Positions 6,142 to 15,241 of a stretch of DNA of 20,434 bases are shown here, one piece after another (the stretch's first letter is position 1; each line of letters begins with the position of its first letter). Source of the stretch: Synergistaceae bacterium (GTDB lineage: Bacteria > Synergistota > Synergistia > Synergistales > Synergistaceae); NCBI GenBank assembly GCA_031274115.1, contig JAISQP010000226.1, positions 1 to 20,434 of the forward strand, in the 5' to 3' direction. The notes below the pieces were generated by a model, which made no database searches, had not been told where the DNA came from, and saw only the letters and a program-made list of their open reading frames with translations. A program made the position numbers and the translations under genes.

Positions 6142-6900
6142 ATGAGTCTTCGGAGGTTTGTATGTCTTTTACTTTGCGCTTTTTTCCTTCTCCCCGCTGG
6201 CGCGGGTCTGGCCGCCACGCAGAAGTATGTGGTCGGGATCGACGGGGATTACCCGCCCTATAGCTTCGTCGGCGCCGACGGCAAGCCCACGGGCTTCGAC
6301 GTCGAGTCGATTCAGTGGATAGCGAAGGAGATGGGATTCGAGGTCGAGATTCGCCCGACCGCCTGGGACGGCATCATTCCGGCGCTGCTCGCGAAGAAGA
6401 TCGACATGGTTTATTCAGGCATGACGGCGAACGAGGAGCGTAAGAAGGTAGTCGACTTCTCCACGGTCTACTGGACGATAGATCAGTCGATCGCGGTAAA
6501 GAGCGACTCCACCGCAACGCTTGACGACTTCAAGGCCGGCAAGCTGACTGTCGGCACTCAGCGCGGATGTACCGCGGCGGAGTGGATAGAGGACGAACTC
6601 GTCAAGAAGGGAATTCTGCCCGAAGATAAATTCAGGCTCTACGACAGCTTCCCGGCGGCCGCGATGGACCTCGAGATCGGGCGCGTGGAAGCCGCGATGA
6701 TGGACGACGTCATTGTAGCCGAAGCGATTAAAGGCAAGCCTCTCAAGATCCTCGGGACGATCAGTACCGGCGAGGAGTACGCCGTGGCCGTCCGCAAGGA
6801 GGACAAGGAGCTCAAGGATAAGATAAACGAAGGCCTGAAGCGCTTGATGGCGTCCCCTAAATGGGAGGAGCTGAAGGCAAAGTACGATATGAAGAAATAA
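6142..6900 (+). CDS. Polar amino-acid ABC transporter, periplasmic binding protein
   Basis: A 252-residue binding protein (SBP family 3) that captures an amino acid in the periplasm for the permease pair encoded downstream. The start chosen is ATG at 6142, with GGAGGTG at 6126-6132 nine bases before it; a TTG six codons upstream sits on that ribosome site and is unlikely. The signal peptide runs from MSLRRF through a Leu/Phe core to GAGLAA. The mature protein shows the family's ligand-binding pattern: VGIDGDYPPYSFVGADGKPT, then GFDVESIQWIAKEMG, then AWDGIIPALLAKKIDMVYSG and MTANEERKKVVDFS. Later segments are VGTQRGCTAAEW and GRVEAAMMDDVI. The substrate is not determined. First gene of a four-gene operon. 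Confidence 0.93.
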   Translation: MSLRRFVCLLLCAFFLLPAGAGLAATQKYVVGIDGDYPPYSFVGADGKPTGFDVESIQWIAKEMGFEVEIRPTAWDGIIPALLAKKIDMVYSGMTANEERKKVVDFSTVYWTIDQSIAVKSDSTATLDDFKAGKLTVGTQRGCTAAEWIEDELVKKGILPEDKFRLYDSFPAAAMDLEIGRVEAAMMDDVIVAEAIKGKPLKILGTISTGEEYAVAVRKEDKELKDKINEGLKRLMASPKWEELKAKYDMKK

Positions 6901-6907
6901 ATGACCA

Positions 6908-7579
6908 GTGCAGAACGCCGTCATACTGTTTGAATCATTGCCCAATATAGCCTGGGGCTTCTTTACGACGCTCGGTCTCGTCGCTCTCGCCCTGGCGGTC
7001 GGTTTTAGCGTGGGGCTTCCCCTTGGAGTAATCCAGGTTTACTGGGGAAGCTCCATTATTTCACGTCTCGTCAGCGTTTATGTCTGGTTTCTGAGGGGGC
7101 TGCCGAATCTCGTGCTGCTCTTTCTGTTCTATTACGGCCTCTTTCCGCTGATCGGGATCGGCCTCTCGCCTTTTTTTGTCGGCGCCGCCGTGCTTGGCTT
7201 GAGGAGTTCGGCGTATCAATCCCAGATATTTCGCGGCGCCCTGCTCTCGGTCGATCAGGGGCAGATGCAGGCGGCGCGGTCGCTCGGGATGAGCAGGTTT
7301 GTAGCCGTTAAAAGCGTAATACTGCCTCAGGCCTTGAGAATCGCGCTGCCGGCATGGTCGAACGAATATCCGATCCTGCTCACCGATTCGTCCGTCTGCT
7401 ACGCCATTGGGGTTATGGAGATGCTGACGCGAGCTAGCCTCCAGGTGTCGCGCACGAGGACGCCGACCCCCATATACCTCGCTACCGCGGCTATATTCAT
7501 AATCATGAACTATTGCGGGATGCGGCTGCTTCACGAAATCGAGAGGCGTTTCCGCATCCCCGGTTTCGGAGGTTCCTAG
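6908..7579 (+). CDS. Polar amino-acid ABC transporter permease 1
   Basis: A 223-residue inner-membrane permease of the HisM/GlnP type with about five transmembrane helices. The cytoplasmic coupling loop is clear: [20 protein letters not shown], then [20 protein letters not shown]. The N-terminal conserved stretch reads [19 protein letters not shown]; most relatives have RGTP where this has RGLP. It should pair with permease 2, encoded after the ATPase. The start is GTG at 6908, seven bases after the previous stop, with a weak ribosome site, so the exact start is less certain. Confidence 0.9.
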   Translation: MQNAVILFESLPNIAWGFFTTLGLVALALAVGFSVGLPLGVIQVYWGSSIISRLVSVYVWFLRGLPNLVLLFLFYYGLFPLIGIGLSPFFVGAAVLGLRSSAYQSQIFRGALLSVDQGQMQAARSLGMSRFVAVKSVILPQALRIALPAWSNEYPILLTDSSVCYAIGVMEMLTRASLQVSRTRTPTPIYLATAAIFIIMNYCGMRLLHEIERRFRIPGFGGS

Positions 7580-7580
7580 C

Positions 7581-8348
7581 GTGGGAGACGTTGTTTTACG
7601 GGTCGAGAACCTCCATAAGAGTTTTAATTCCGAAGAAGTGCTCCGAGGCGTTTCGTTCGACGTCAGAAAGGGAGACGTCAAGGTGTTCATCGGCCCCTCC
7701 GGAACCGGCAAGAGCACTCTTCTGCGTTGCCTCAACAGGCTTGTCGAACCCGACTCGGGACAGGTGTGGCTTGGAGACGACGAGATAACGCGCGCGAGCG
7801 ATATCGACGGCGTCCGCCGCAGGATGGGGATGGTGTTTCAGAATTTTTACCTGTTCGATCACTTGACCGCTCTTCGCAACGTGGAGATTGCGCTCGTCAA
7901 AGTCCTGAAAATGCCTAAAGCGGAGGCTAGGGAGTTTGCCCTGTCCGAGCTCGAGCGAGTCGGCATGGGGCGGTTTGCGGACAAGTATCCCGCCGAGCTC
8001 TCCGGCGGACAGGCTCAGCGCGTGTCGATAGCCCGGTCTCTCGCGATGAACCCGGAAGTCATGCTCTTCGACGAGCCGACGAGCGCGCTCGACCCGGAAC
8101 TGACGAGCGAAGTCCTCGACGTCATGAGAAACCTGGCGTCCGGGGGCATGACGATGCTCGTGGTATCGCACGAGATGGAGTTCGCCTATTCGGTCGCGAA
8201 CGAGGTCCTCTTTATGGAGGGCGGAGTCATCCTGGAGAGGGGCACGCCGGAGGAGATCCGCGGCGAGCTGTCGCCGGCTTCAGGCGCCGCTCAAACCGCC
8301 GGCCGGTTCGAGCGGACAAGGGCTTTTCTGAGGCGCATCGATGGATGA
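7581..8348 (+). CDS. Polar amino-acid ABC transporter ATP-binding protein (GlnQ-like)
   Basis: A 255-residue ATPase that powers the importer. All motifs are present: Walker [10 protein letters not shown] at residues 38-46, Q-loop Gln at 87, signature [15 protein letters not shown] from 140, Walker [15 protein letters not shown] from 160 and the switch His at about 197 (VVSHEME). The start is GTG at 7581; GGAGG at 7568-7572 inside the end of permease 1 supports it. The last eight bases overlap permease 2. The C-terminal tail after GTPEEI is about 30 residues long and of no known function. Confidence 0.95.
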   Translation: MGDVVLRVENLHKSFNSEEVLRGVSFDVRKGDVKVFIGPSGTGKSTLLRCLNRLVEPDSGQVWLGDDEITRASDIDGVRRRMGMVFQNFYLFDHLTALRNVEIALVKVLKMPKAEAREFALSELERVGMGRFADKYPAELSGGQAQRVSIARSLAMNPEVMLFDEPTSALDPELTSEVLDVMRNLASGGMTMLVVSHEMEFAYSVANEVLFMEGGVILERGTPEEIRGELSPASGAAQTAGRFERTRAFLRRIDG

Positions 8349-9018
8349 GCAGATTCGTTTTATTCTGGAGAACCTGAGCGGCCCGCTTCTTCAGGGAACT
8401 CTGTCGTCGTGCCGGCTCATCCTCTGTTCGGCGCCCTTCGGCCTTTTACTCGGCATGTCGATCGCAATCGGGCGGGTATACGGCGACAGGGTCGTTTCGG
8501 GAATCTGCGGGGCGTATGTCGTGATTGTCAAGGGTACACCGTTGCTGATACTGCTTTTCGTAATCTACTTCTGTCTGCCGACGTTCGGGATATTGCTGTC
8601 GCCGTTCGTCTCGTCAGTCATCGGTTTCATAATGTGCAGCGGGGCTTACATCTCGGAGTACGTCAGGGGCGCTATTCTCTCCGTACGCTCCGGGCAGGTC
8701 ACTGCGGCTCTCTCCCTTGGAATGAGCCGCATACAGGCGATCATCTTCATCGTCATGCCGCAGGCGGCGAGACGCGCGCTGCCCGGATGCTCTAACGAGA
8801 TAATCTACCTCATAAAGTATTCGTCCCTGGCGTATATGCTCTCCTTCATAGAGCTGACCGGCGCTGGGAAAATGGTCGCGACCCGATCGTTCCGCTTCAC
8901 TCTGGTGTTCTCCGTCGTGGGCCTGATATATCTCACCATGGTCTCCGCCGCCTCGGCCCTCTTTATGCTGCTCGAAAAAAAACTCGCCATCCCCGGCTTC
9001 GAATCAAAACGCCAGTAG
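8341..9018 (+). CDS. Polar amino-acid ABC transporter permease 2
   Basis: A 225-residue permease of the same family as permease 1, with [14 protein letters not shown] near residue 60 and the coupling loop [20 protein letters not shown] followed by [15 protein letters not shown]. The two permeases probably form the heterodimeric channel. The ATG overlaps the ATPase gene by eight bases, with GAGG at 8330-8333. It is the last gene of the operon; no obvious terminator hairpin follows. The next 200 bases (9019-9220) show no gene. Confidence 0.92.
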   Translation: MDEQIRFILENLSGPLLQGTLSSCRLILCSAPFGLLLGMSIAIGRVYGDRVVSGICGAYVVIVKGTPLLILLFVIYFCLPTFGILLSPFVSSVIGFIMCSGAYISEYVRGAILSVRSGQVTAALSLGMSRIQAIIFIVMPQAARRALPGCSNEIIYLIKYSSLAYMLSFIELTGAGKMVATRSFRFTLVFSVVGLIYLTMVSAASALFMLLEKKLAIPGFESKRQ

Positions 9019-9220
9019 CCCGTTCACTCGACTCGTTGCCCGCAGACAGCCTATAATCTGATTTCTGAATTGCCAGGGATAAAGACGCGGAGTCACGATA
9101 AGCGTTAAAACCTTATCTGCGTATGTGCAATATTTTGAGAATGTGTTTACTGAAAATGCTTAACAAAAGACAGGCGAATAGGGCTTTTTTGTCATCTTTC
9201 CGAAGAATAAACTGACTTAG

Positions 9221-9256
9221 GGAAGCGCTGATTAATTCGCTTAAGCGACGTTTTGC
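9221..9256 (+). repeat. MITE-like repeat, truncated copy D (left end only)
   Basis: GGAAGCGCTGATTAA followed by TCGCT matches the left end of copy A with one change; similarity fades after about 36 bases. The rest of the element is absent. It adjoins the 5' end of a broken transporter gene. CGCTTAA (9238-9244) and TTAAGCG (9260-9266) form a further perfect 7-bp inverted repeat over this junction. Confidence 0.65.
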
Positions 9257-9265
9257 TGTTTAAGC

Positions 9266-9578
9266 GCACAGACGCCGCAGGCCATGACATATATGGCGAT
9301 TTTCCTGTGCGTCATATTCCTGTTGATAGTCGACGCGATACCGGACTATCTCGTCATAATCCTCGCTCTCTCCTCATTTATAGTCTTTGGTTATGTGCGC
9401 CTCGTGCGTGTGGAATCTCTCCTTCCATAACACAATGTTTCTGTCAGCCCTGGCCGCGACGAAGGGGGAAATGATCGTCCACAAAGACGTATTGCCCATG
9501 TCCGTGGCGTACATGATTATAAACATAATCGCGCTCATGGTAAGCATATTGCCCTGGAAATTCATGGGCTTAATGTAA
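9266..9578 (+). pseudogene. Remnant of an ion/organic-acid transporter gene (SLC13/DASS-like)
   Basis: Two stretches of membrane-protein sequence lie in different frames. The first, from about 9266, reads TPQAMTYMAIFLCVIFLLIV, then DAIPDYLVIILALSSFIVFG, and ends at a stop near 9431. This resembles the N-terminal helices of SLC13/ion-transporter-superfamily permeases. From about 9390 another frame reads VWNLSFHNTMFLSALAATKG, then EMIVHKDVLPMSVAYMIINI and IALMVSILPWKFMGLM, ending at a stop at 9576-9578, which looks like the C-terminal end of the same kind of protein. Such transporters have over 400 residues, so most of the middle is missing. The 5' end begins at a fragment of the MITE-like repeat. 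Family assignment is a judgement from short segments. Confidence 0.6.
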
Positions 9579-9605
9579 CTTATGAAGACTTAGGGAGGTT
9601 ATACC

Positions 9606-11666
9606 ATGAAAACAAAGTATGAAGCGCTATTTTCACCGCTGAAAATCGCTGGTACCGAGATCAAGAACCGCATCGCCATGATGCCGATGGGAGTTTTTAC
9701 GCCGAGACTGATGCAGCCTAACGGGGCCTACTCCACAGACGGCGCGGATTATTATATCGAGCGGGCAAAGGGAGGCACAGGTCTGATTATCACCGGCTTG
9801 ATCCATGTATTCCACTTCGGGGGCGGCGTGTCCGGCGGTTGTATCAATCACGACAGGGAGAGCTTTATAAAAGATTCGCAATACCTTGTAAACGGTGTTC
9901 ACAAGTACGGCGGGAAGGTTTTTTTACAGTTAGCCGCTGGTCTGGGCAGGGCCGCTCTGCCCGTATCCCCGGATGACGACCTGATTGCCGCTTGCGCCAT
10001 CCGAAACGTGTGGGACCCGACTTTCATTCATAGAGAGATGACCAGGGACGAGATAGAGATATTGGTTCATTCCTTTGGAACCGGCGCCAAAAACGCTATG
10101 GACGCCGGAGCGGACGGCGTTGAAATCCACGCGGTCCATGAGGGATACCTGCTGGACCAGTTCGCGATAAGCTGCATGAATACGCGCTCTGACGAATACG
10201 GGGGGTCCCTGGAAAACCGCCTGCGTTTCGCGGTCGATATCGTAAAGGAAATTAAAAAGACCTGCGGGGGGGATTTCCCGGTGTCCCTGCGATACAGCGT
10301 GCGCAGCATGATAAAAGACTTCAACCGCGGGGCGCTTCCCGGAGAGGAATTCCAGGAGGTCGGCCGTGATCTGGAAGAGAGCAGGCTCGCCGCAAAGATC
10401 CTGACAGTGGCGGGCTACGATATGCTCAACTGCGATAACGGAACTTACGATTGCTGGTATTGGCCGCATCCGCCTGTATATATGCCAAAAGCCTGCAACC
10501 TGGAGGACACAAAACAGATAAAAAGCGCAGTTAACGTACCTATAGCTTGCGCCGGCCGCTTTGATAACCCGGAACTCGCCAATGACGTCATCCGCAAAAA
10601 AGAGTTGGACATCATGGGAATGGGGCGTCCGCTGTTGGCGGACCCTTATATCGCTCAAAAATTTTTCGAGGGCAGAGAGGACGATATTCGCCCGTGCATC
10701 TCCTGTCACATGGCGTGTCTCGGCCGCATCATGATGCGAAATGACATCAGCTGCGCCGTAAACCCGGCCTGCGGCAGGGAGAGAGAGCTGAAGCTGAAGC
10801 CGGCTGAAGTGAAGAAGAAAGTGCTGGTCATCGGCGGCGGCATAGGCGGCATGGAGGCGGCCAGAGTCTGCGCGCTGCGCGGTCACACCGTGGACCTGTA
10901 CGAGAAATCAGGGCTCTTAGGCGGCGTGTTCAACGCCGCCGCCGCTCCCGAGTTCAAGGAAGACGACAAAAAATTACTGCTCTGGTATGAAAAACAGATA
11001 AAAGACGCGGGCGTCAACGTCAAATTTAACGTGAAGTTCACAAAAGATATGATCGCATCGACAAATTATGACGAAATTTTCGTAGCGACCGGCGCGAACG
11101 AACGCAGATTGTCGGAGCCGTTTCTGCAGGGCAATAACGTCCATTACGCAATCGAAACTCTTCTGTCCCAAAGTTCAGTGACCGGCGAGAACGTCATAGT
11201 CATAGGAGGCGGCCTGACTGGCTGCGAGATTGCCTACGACCTGGGGCGCAATGGCAAAAAAGTTACCATTGTTGAGATGACGGGCAGTATAATCAACTCG
11301 CATGGCCTGTCCGCCGCAAACTACAACATGCTTGTAGAACTGCTCGAGTATTACAGGATTCGGGTATTCACGGACGCCAGGATCATCGACTACGACGGCA
11401 AAACCGCCACAATCCGCCAGATCGTGAAGAACACGCCGAATGTCGCTGGACGCGCTAAAATGCGCTATATGTTAGGCCCGGATGGAATGGAGACAACGCA
11501 TAAAGCCGCCGCCGATTCCATCGTGATATCGGTGGGCTATATCAGCGACAGCGTGCTGTACGAACAGATCAGAAGCGATAACGTTCATCTGATAGGGGAC
11601 GCGAAAAAACCGACCAATGTCATGGAGGCGGTTTGGCAAGCGTACGAGATCGCCATAAAAATATAA
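9606..11666 (+). CDS. Iron-sulfur flavoenzyme, 2-enoate / 2,4-dienoyl-CoA reductase family
   Basis: A 686-residue NAD(P)H-dependent reductase of the old yellow enzyme family in its long form, predicted to reduce a C=C bond next to a carbonyl. Domain order: FMN-binding TIM barrel (about 1-350), 4Fe-4S site with Cys 364, 367, 371 and 383 (C-x2-C-x3-C-x11-C), then a dinucleotide-binding part with VLVIGGGIGGMEAARV from about 407 and IVIGGGLTGCEIAYDLG from about 531. The active-site segment EIHAVHEGYLLDQF, with Tyr 181, matches the version seen in 2-enoate reductases and the bile-acid BaiCD enzymes. AGGGAGG at 9592-9598 lies seven bases before the ATG. The wrecked transporter gene just upstream may once have imported its substrate. 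Substrate unknown. It converges on the BMP operon. Confidence 0.93.
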   Translation: MKTKYEALFSPLKIAGTEIKNRIAMMPMGVFTPRLMQPNGAYSTDGADYYIERAKGGTGLIITGLIHVFHFGGGVSGGCINHDRESFIKDSQYLVNGVHKYGGKVFLQLAAGLGRAALPVSPDDDLIAACAIRNVWDPTFIHREMTRDEIEILVHSFGTGAKNAMDAGADGVEIHAVHEGYLLDQFAISCMNTRSDEYGGSLENRLRFAVDIVKEIKKTCGGDFPVSLRYSVRSMIKDFNRGALPGEEFQEVGRDLEESRLAAKILTVAGYDMLNCDNGTYDCWYWPHPPVYMPKACNLEDTKQIKSAVNVPIACAGRFDNPELANDVIRKKELDIMGMGRPLLADPYIAQKFFEGREDDIRPCISCHMACLGRIMMRNDISCAVNPACGRERELKLKPAEVKKKVLVIGGGIGGMEAARVCALRGHTVDLYEKSGLLGGVFNAAAAPEFKEDDKKLLLWYEKQIKDAGVNVKFNVKFTKDMIASTNYDEIFVATGANERRLSEPFLQGNNVHYAIETLLSQSSVTGENVIVIGGGLTGCEIAYDLGRNGKKVTIVEMTGSIINSHGLSAANYNMLVELLEYYRIRVFTDARIIDYDGKTATIRQIVKNTPNVAGRAKMRYMLGPDGMETTHKAAADSIVISVGYISDSVLYEQIRSDNVHLIGDAKKPTNVMEAVWQAYEIAIKI

Positions 11667-11681
11667 ACACAAAAATAAGGC

Positions 11682-11711
11682 GCGGGCAAAACTCTACGTA
11701 TCTTTACCCGC
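11682..11711. terminator. Hairpin between converging operons, probable bidirectional terminator
   Basis: GCGGGCAAA (11682-11690) pairs with TTTACCCGC (11703-11711) with one mismatch. Read on the minus strand, the stem is followed by GCCTTATTTTTG, a T-rich tail as in intrinsic terminators, serving the BMP operon; the stem includes that operon's last stop codon. On the plus strand the tail is CCTTTTCC, weaker. Confidence 0.6.
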
Positions 11712-12651
11712 CCTTTTCCTCTCTCCTGTACGGCTTGAGCAGACCGGCGGGCGCGCCGGCGCGTCTGGAGGCGCCGACCAGGGCCGCTATGGTGACCAGA
11801 TACGGCAGAGCCAGAAACAGGTGGAAGGGTATCTTGAAGCCGATCGTCTGTATGCGGAATTGGAGCGCGTCGATCAGGCCGAACAAAAAAGCCCCTGCCG
11901 CGGCCCAGAGCGGATCCCAGTTCCCGAAGATGACCATCGCTATGCTCACCCAGCCGCGGCCGCCGACGACGTCTATCAGGAACATATTCTGATGCGCCAG
12001 AGTCAGGAACGCGCCGCCGACGCCCATTAAGGCCCCTCCGACAGCAAGACAGACTGTCCTCACCGCGTTGACCTTGATCCCCACAGTGTCGGCCGCGAAG
12101 GGGTTTTCGCCGACCGTGCGAATGGCGAGCCCCCAATTAGTCTTGTAGAGGAGCGCCCAAAGCAGTATCGCGGATATAAACGCAAAGTAGGAGAGGGCGT
12201 ATTGATTGAAAAAAGCGGTCCCCAGAATCGGAATCCGGGAGAGGATCGGGATAGCGACCTGCTTGAACGGCTCGACCGTCGGAGGGACGACAGGCGCTCC
12301 AACGACGAGTCTGTAGATGAACATGGAAAGTCCGGTCGAAAAGAGCGTCACGCCGAGCCCCGACACGTGCTGTGACAACCCAAGATATACGGTGAGGACC
12401 GACATCAAAAGCCCCAGCAGAAGGCCGACCGCCGCCGCCGCGGCCACTCCTGTCCACAGAGATCCCGAAAGCCTCGTCACGACGAACCCAGTCATAGCGC
12501 CCATCAGCATCGTTCCCTCGATGCCGAGGTTCAGGACGCCGGACCTCTCCGACAGTATCTCCCCCGTCGTGGCAAGCGCTATCGGCGTCGCCATCCGTAC
12601 CGCCGCCGCCAGAAGGCCGGTTATAAATGAGACAGTGAGAAACTGTTCCAT
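11704..12651 (-). CDS. BMP-type (nucleoside) ABC transporter permease 2
   Basis: A 315-residue inner-membrane permease of the BPD_transp_2 family, like YufQ/NupQ of nucleoside importers. About nine transmembrane segments. The family's opening TPIALATTGEILSERSGVLN and LGIEGTMLMGAMTGFVV are plain, and the coupling region reads AIRTVGENPFAADTVGIKVN. The ATG at 12651 overlaps the stop of permease 1 by one base (TAATG), so translation is coupled. It is the last gene of the operon and ends in a terminator hairpin. Confidence 0.93.
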   Translation of the reverse strand: MEQFLTVSFITGLLAAAVRMATPIALATTGEILSERSGVLNLGIEGTMLMGAMTGFVVTRLSGSLWTGVAAAAAVGLLLGLLMSVLTVYLGLSQHVSGLGVTLFSTGLSMFIYRLVVGAPVVPPTVEPFKQVAIPILSRIPILGTAFFNQYALSYFAFISAILLWALLYKTNWGLAIRTVGENPFAADTVGIKVNAVRTVCLAVGGALMGVGGAFLTLAHQNMFLIDVVGGRGWVSIAMVIFGNWDPLWAAAGAFLFGLIDALQFRIQTIGFKIPFHLFLALPYLVTIAALVGASRRAGAPAGLLKPYRREEKGG

Positions 12652-13709
12652 TATTTAAACGCCGCCTTGACGCGATACTCCGTCAGTAGCAGAGCGACCA
12701 GCATAATGAGGAGAGCCATGCCCTGAATGACGTCCGCGATATAAGTGGGAACCCCGGTGATTCTGCTCATTGATTGGGCGCCGACTATTATGACGCTGAA
12801 GAAAAACGCGGATAACATGACTCCGACCGGGTGTAATCTGGCAAGCATGGCGATCACTATGCCGGAGTAGCCGAACCCAGGCGAGACATCCATCAGCAGG
12901 TGAAAGTGAATGGCGCATACTTCCCCCACTCCCGCCAGTCCGGCGAGGCCTCCCGAGACGAGCGCCGTGAGGAGCATGACCTTGGTTTTAGCGATGCCCC
13001 CGAAAGACGACGCGCGATCGTTCGCTCCGATTGCCTTGGCCTCGTAGCCGAACGCGGTCTTCGAATTGATGAACCATACTACGAAAATGGCGGCGATCGA
13101 GATAACGATGCCAAAATGAAAACGCGACCGCGCCAGCAATATCGGGTATCTGGCGGCTTCCGCTATCGAAGCCGACCGGGGCCAGCTCGATCCCTCCTGC
13201 TGCATCGGGCCAAACAGCAAAAATCCCATGAAGTTCAGCATCACATAGTTCAGAAGAAGCGTCGAGACCACGTCGTCGACCTTGAGCCTGATCTTCATGA
13301 ACGAAGGAATCATCGCCCACGCGCCGCCAGCGGCAAAGCCGGAAACGGTGATTATGAGGATCAGAACCGGGCTGGGAAGCGAGGCGAAATTGACGCCCAC
13401 AAACGCCGCGGCTATCGCGCCGGCCAGCAATTGCCCCTCCGCTCCTATGTTCCAGAACTTCGCCCTGAATGCGAACGCCACCGAAAGCCCGGTCAAGATC
13501 AGCGGGCTCGCTTTGACGCAGGTCTCGAGAAAATTGTATCTGGTCCCGAGCGCTCCCCTGAATAAAGACGAGTACGAGACGAGCAGACCCCCGCCCGCGA
13601 TCTTTATGGGTATAGCGGCCAAAAGAAGCGTAATAGCTATCGCGCCCGCGGGAACGAGCATCTGAACCCACCCCGCGAGCGGTTCTCGTCTCGACAGAAC
13701 GAGCCTCAC
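12651..13709 (-). CDS. BMP-type (nucleoside) ABC transporter permease 1
   Basis: A 352-residue permease of the same family, like YufP/NupP, partner of permease 2. Residues about 55-100 carry TCVKASPLILTGLSVAFAFR and AKFWNIGAEGQLLAGAIAA, the conserved family segment. The coupling region reads GYEAKAIGANDRASSFGGIA. Its start overlaps the stop of the ATPase gene by four bases (ATGA) and its stop overlaps the next start by one base, so the three genes are tightly coupled. Confidence 0.93.
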   Translation of the reverse strand: MRLVLSRREPLAGWVQMLVPAGAIAITLLLAAIPIKIAGGGLLVSYSSLFRGALGTRYNFLETCVKASPLILTGLSVAFAFRAKFWNIGAEGQLLAGAIAAAFVGVNFASLPSPVLILIITVSGFAAGGAWAMIPSFMKIRLKVDDVVSTLLLNYVMLNFMGFLLFGPMQQEGSSWPRSASIAEAARYPILLARSRFHFGIVISIAAIFVVWFINSKTAFGYEAKAIGANDRASSFGGIAKTKVMLLTALVSGGLAGLAGVGEVCAIHFHLLMDVSPGFGYSGIVIAMLARLHPVGVMLSAFFFSVIIVGAQSMSRITGVPTYIADVIQGMALLIMLVALLLTEYRVKAAFK

Positions 13710-15214
13710 AGTTCGGCCACCCCGCTCATCCAGAGGCCCACGGTTTCGCGCGTCGCTTCTTCGGAGGTCAGTTCGCCCATGATTCTGCCCTCGTACATTA
13801 CAGCGATGACGTCGCTCAACTCGAACACCTCGTCCAGGTCCTCGGAGAACAGAAGCACAGCCGCCCCTGAATCTCTGGCGTCCAGAATCCTTCCATGAAC
13901 GAATTCGATGGCCCCGACGTCGAGTCCCCTCGTGGGCTGCGCGGCCACTATGACCTTCGTGTCCTTCCGAAGTTCGCGCGCGAGGATGAGCTTTTGAAGG
14001 TTCCCGCCGGAAAGCGTGTGGGCCCGCGCCCCGCGTCCGGAGGTCTTTACCCCGAATTCCGCTATGAGCCCGTCGCAGTACGAGGCGATAGAGCTATAGT
14101 CTAGGATCCCAGACTTTAAAAATGTCCTGTGATTTTCCAAAATCAAATTCTCCTCCACCGAGAGATCGCTCAAAAGGCCGGTCGAGATGCGATCCTCCGG
14201 GATTCTCGCCATGCCCGACGAAACTCTGGAGAGGGGGTTTCCGGCAGGGAGTTCTTCTCCGTCCATCACTATCTCTCCCGAGCTCTGTCTTCTGATTCCG
14301 AAGATGGCCTCGGCCAGCTCCATCTGGCCGTTTCCGGACACGCCGGCGACGCCGGTTACGGAACCGGCCCTTACCTTCATGTTAACGCCGCGAACGGCCT
14401 CGAGCCCCATGTCCCCGTCCACGCGCAGATCGCGCAGCTCCAGAAGTATTTCTCCGGAGGCTCGCTCCCGGGTCCTCCTCCGCGCGGACATCTCGCGCCC
14501 TATCATCAGGTTTGCGAGTTCGCGGGCGTCGGTTTCGGACGCGGTCCTCTCGTCAGTAATTCCGCCGTTTCTCATTATGAGAATCCGGTCGGCGATCTCC
14601 ATGACCTCGTTCAGCTTGTGGGATATGAAGACGATAGACCTTCCCTCGCTCACGAGAATTCGAAGAGTCTTGAACAGATCGAAGGTTTCCGGCGGAGAGA
14701 GCACGGCGGTCGGCTCGTCGAGAATGAGTATCCGCGCGTTTCTGTAGAGCGCCTTTAAGATCTCCACCTTCTGCTGACCGCCGATTGAAAGGTTTCTGAC
14801 CATCGCGTTCGGATCGACGCGGAGGCCAAATCTCTCCTCCAGCTCCATGAGCTTCTCTCGCGATCTTTTGAGATCGAGGATAAAGGGATTGTCCCTGTGT
14901 CCGACCACCACGTTTTCGAGGACAGTCTGAGAGGGAACGAGCGTGAAGTGCTGATGTACCATGGCAATTCCGTTGTCTATCGCGTCTTTCGGCGAGAAGA
15001 AGGAAATTTTTTTTCCGTTCACCGAAATTTCCCCGGAGTCTGGGAGATAGAAGCCGAAGAGTATGTTCATCAGCGTCGTCTTACCCGCGCCGTTTTCGCC
15101 CAGGAGCGCGCAGATCTCGCCCTCGCGGATGACCACACTCACGTCGTCATTCGCCAGTACGCCGAGAAACCCCTTCGATATCCCGGACATCTCGACCACG
15201 GGCTTTCCGCTCAT
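13706..15214 (-). CDS. BMP-type (nucleoside) ABC transporter ATP-binding protein, tandem domains
   Basis: A 502-residue protein with two ATPase domains, as in sugar and nucleoside importers (YufO/NupO, RbsA type). Domain 1 is complete: Walker A GENGAGKTT at 39-47, signature LSIGGQQKVEIL from 142, Walker B ILILDEPTAVLSPPE from 163. Domain 2 is degenerate in the usual way: GVSGNGQMELAEAIFG in place of Walker A, an intact LSGGNLQKLILAREL signature, and VIVAAQPTRGLDVGA at Walker B, where Ala-Ala-Gln replaces the usual Asp-Glu. So only one full ATP site is expected. A G-rich ribosome site precedes the ATG at 15214; the binding-protein gene ends 27 bases upstream. Confidence 0.94.
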   Translation of the reverse strand: MSGKPVVEMSGISKGFLGVLANDDVSVVIREGEICALLGENGAGKTTLMNILFGFYLPDSGEISVNGKKISFFSPKDAIDNGIAMVHQHFTLVPSQTVLENVVVGHRDNPFILDLKRSREKLMELEERFGLRVDPNAMVRNLSIGGQQKVEILKALYRNARILILDEPTAVLSPPETFDLFKTLRILVSEGRSIVFISHKLNEVMEIADRILIMRNGGITDERTASETDARELANLMIGREMSARRRTRERASGEILLELRDLRVDGDMGLEAVRGVNMKVRAGSVTGVAGVSGNGQMELAEAIFGIRRQSSGEIVMDGEELPAGNPLSRVSSGMARIPEDRISTGLLSDLSVEENLILENHRTFLKSGILDYSSIASYCDGLIAEFGVKTSGRGARAHTLSGGNLQKLILARELRKDTKVIVAAQPTRGLDVGAIEFVHGRILDARDSGAAVLLFSEDLDEVFELSDVIAVMYEGRIMGELTSEEATRETVGLWMSGVAEL

Positions 15215-15241
15215 CGGCCGCTTCTCCCCCCGATAATCCGG

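Noticed and set aside
9253..9474. 73-codon plus-strand frame over the transporter remnant
   Set aside because: It is out of frame with both transporter-like pieces and its product has no membrane or domain character.
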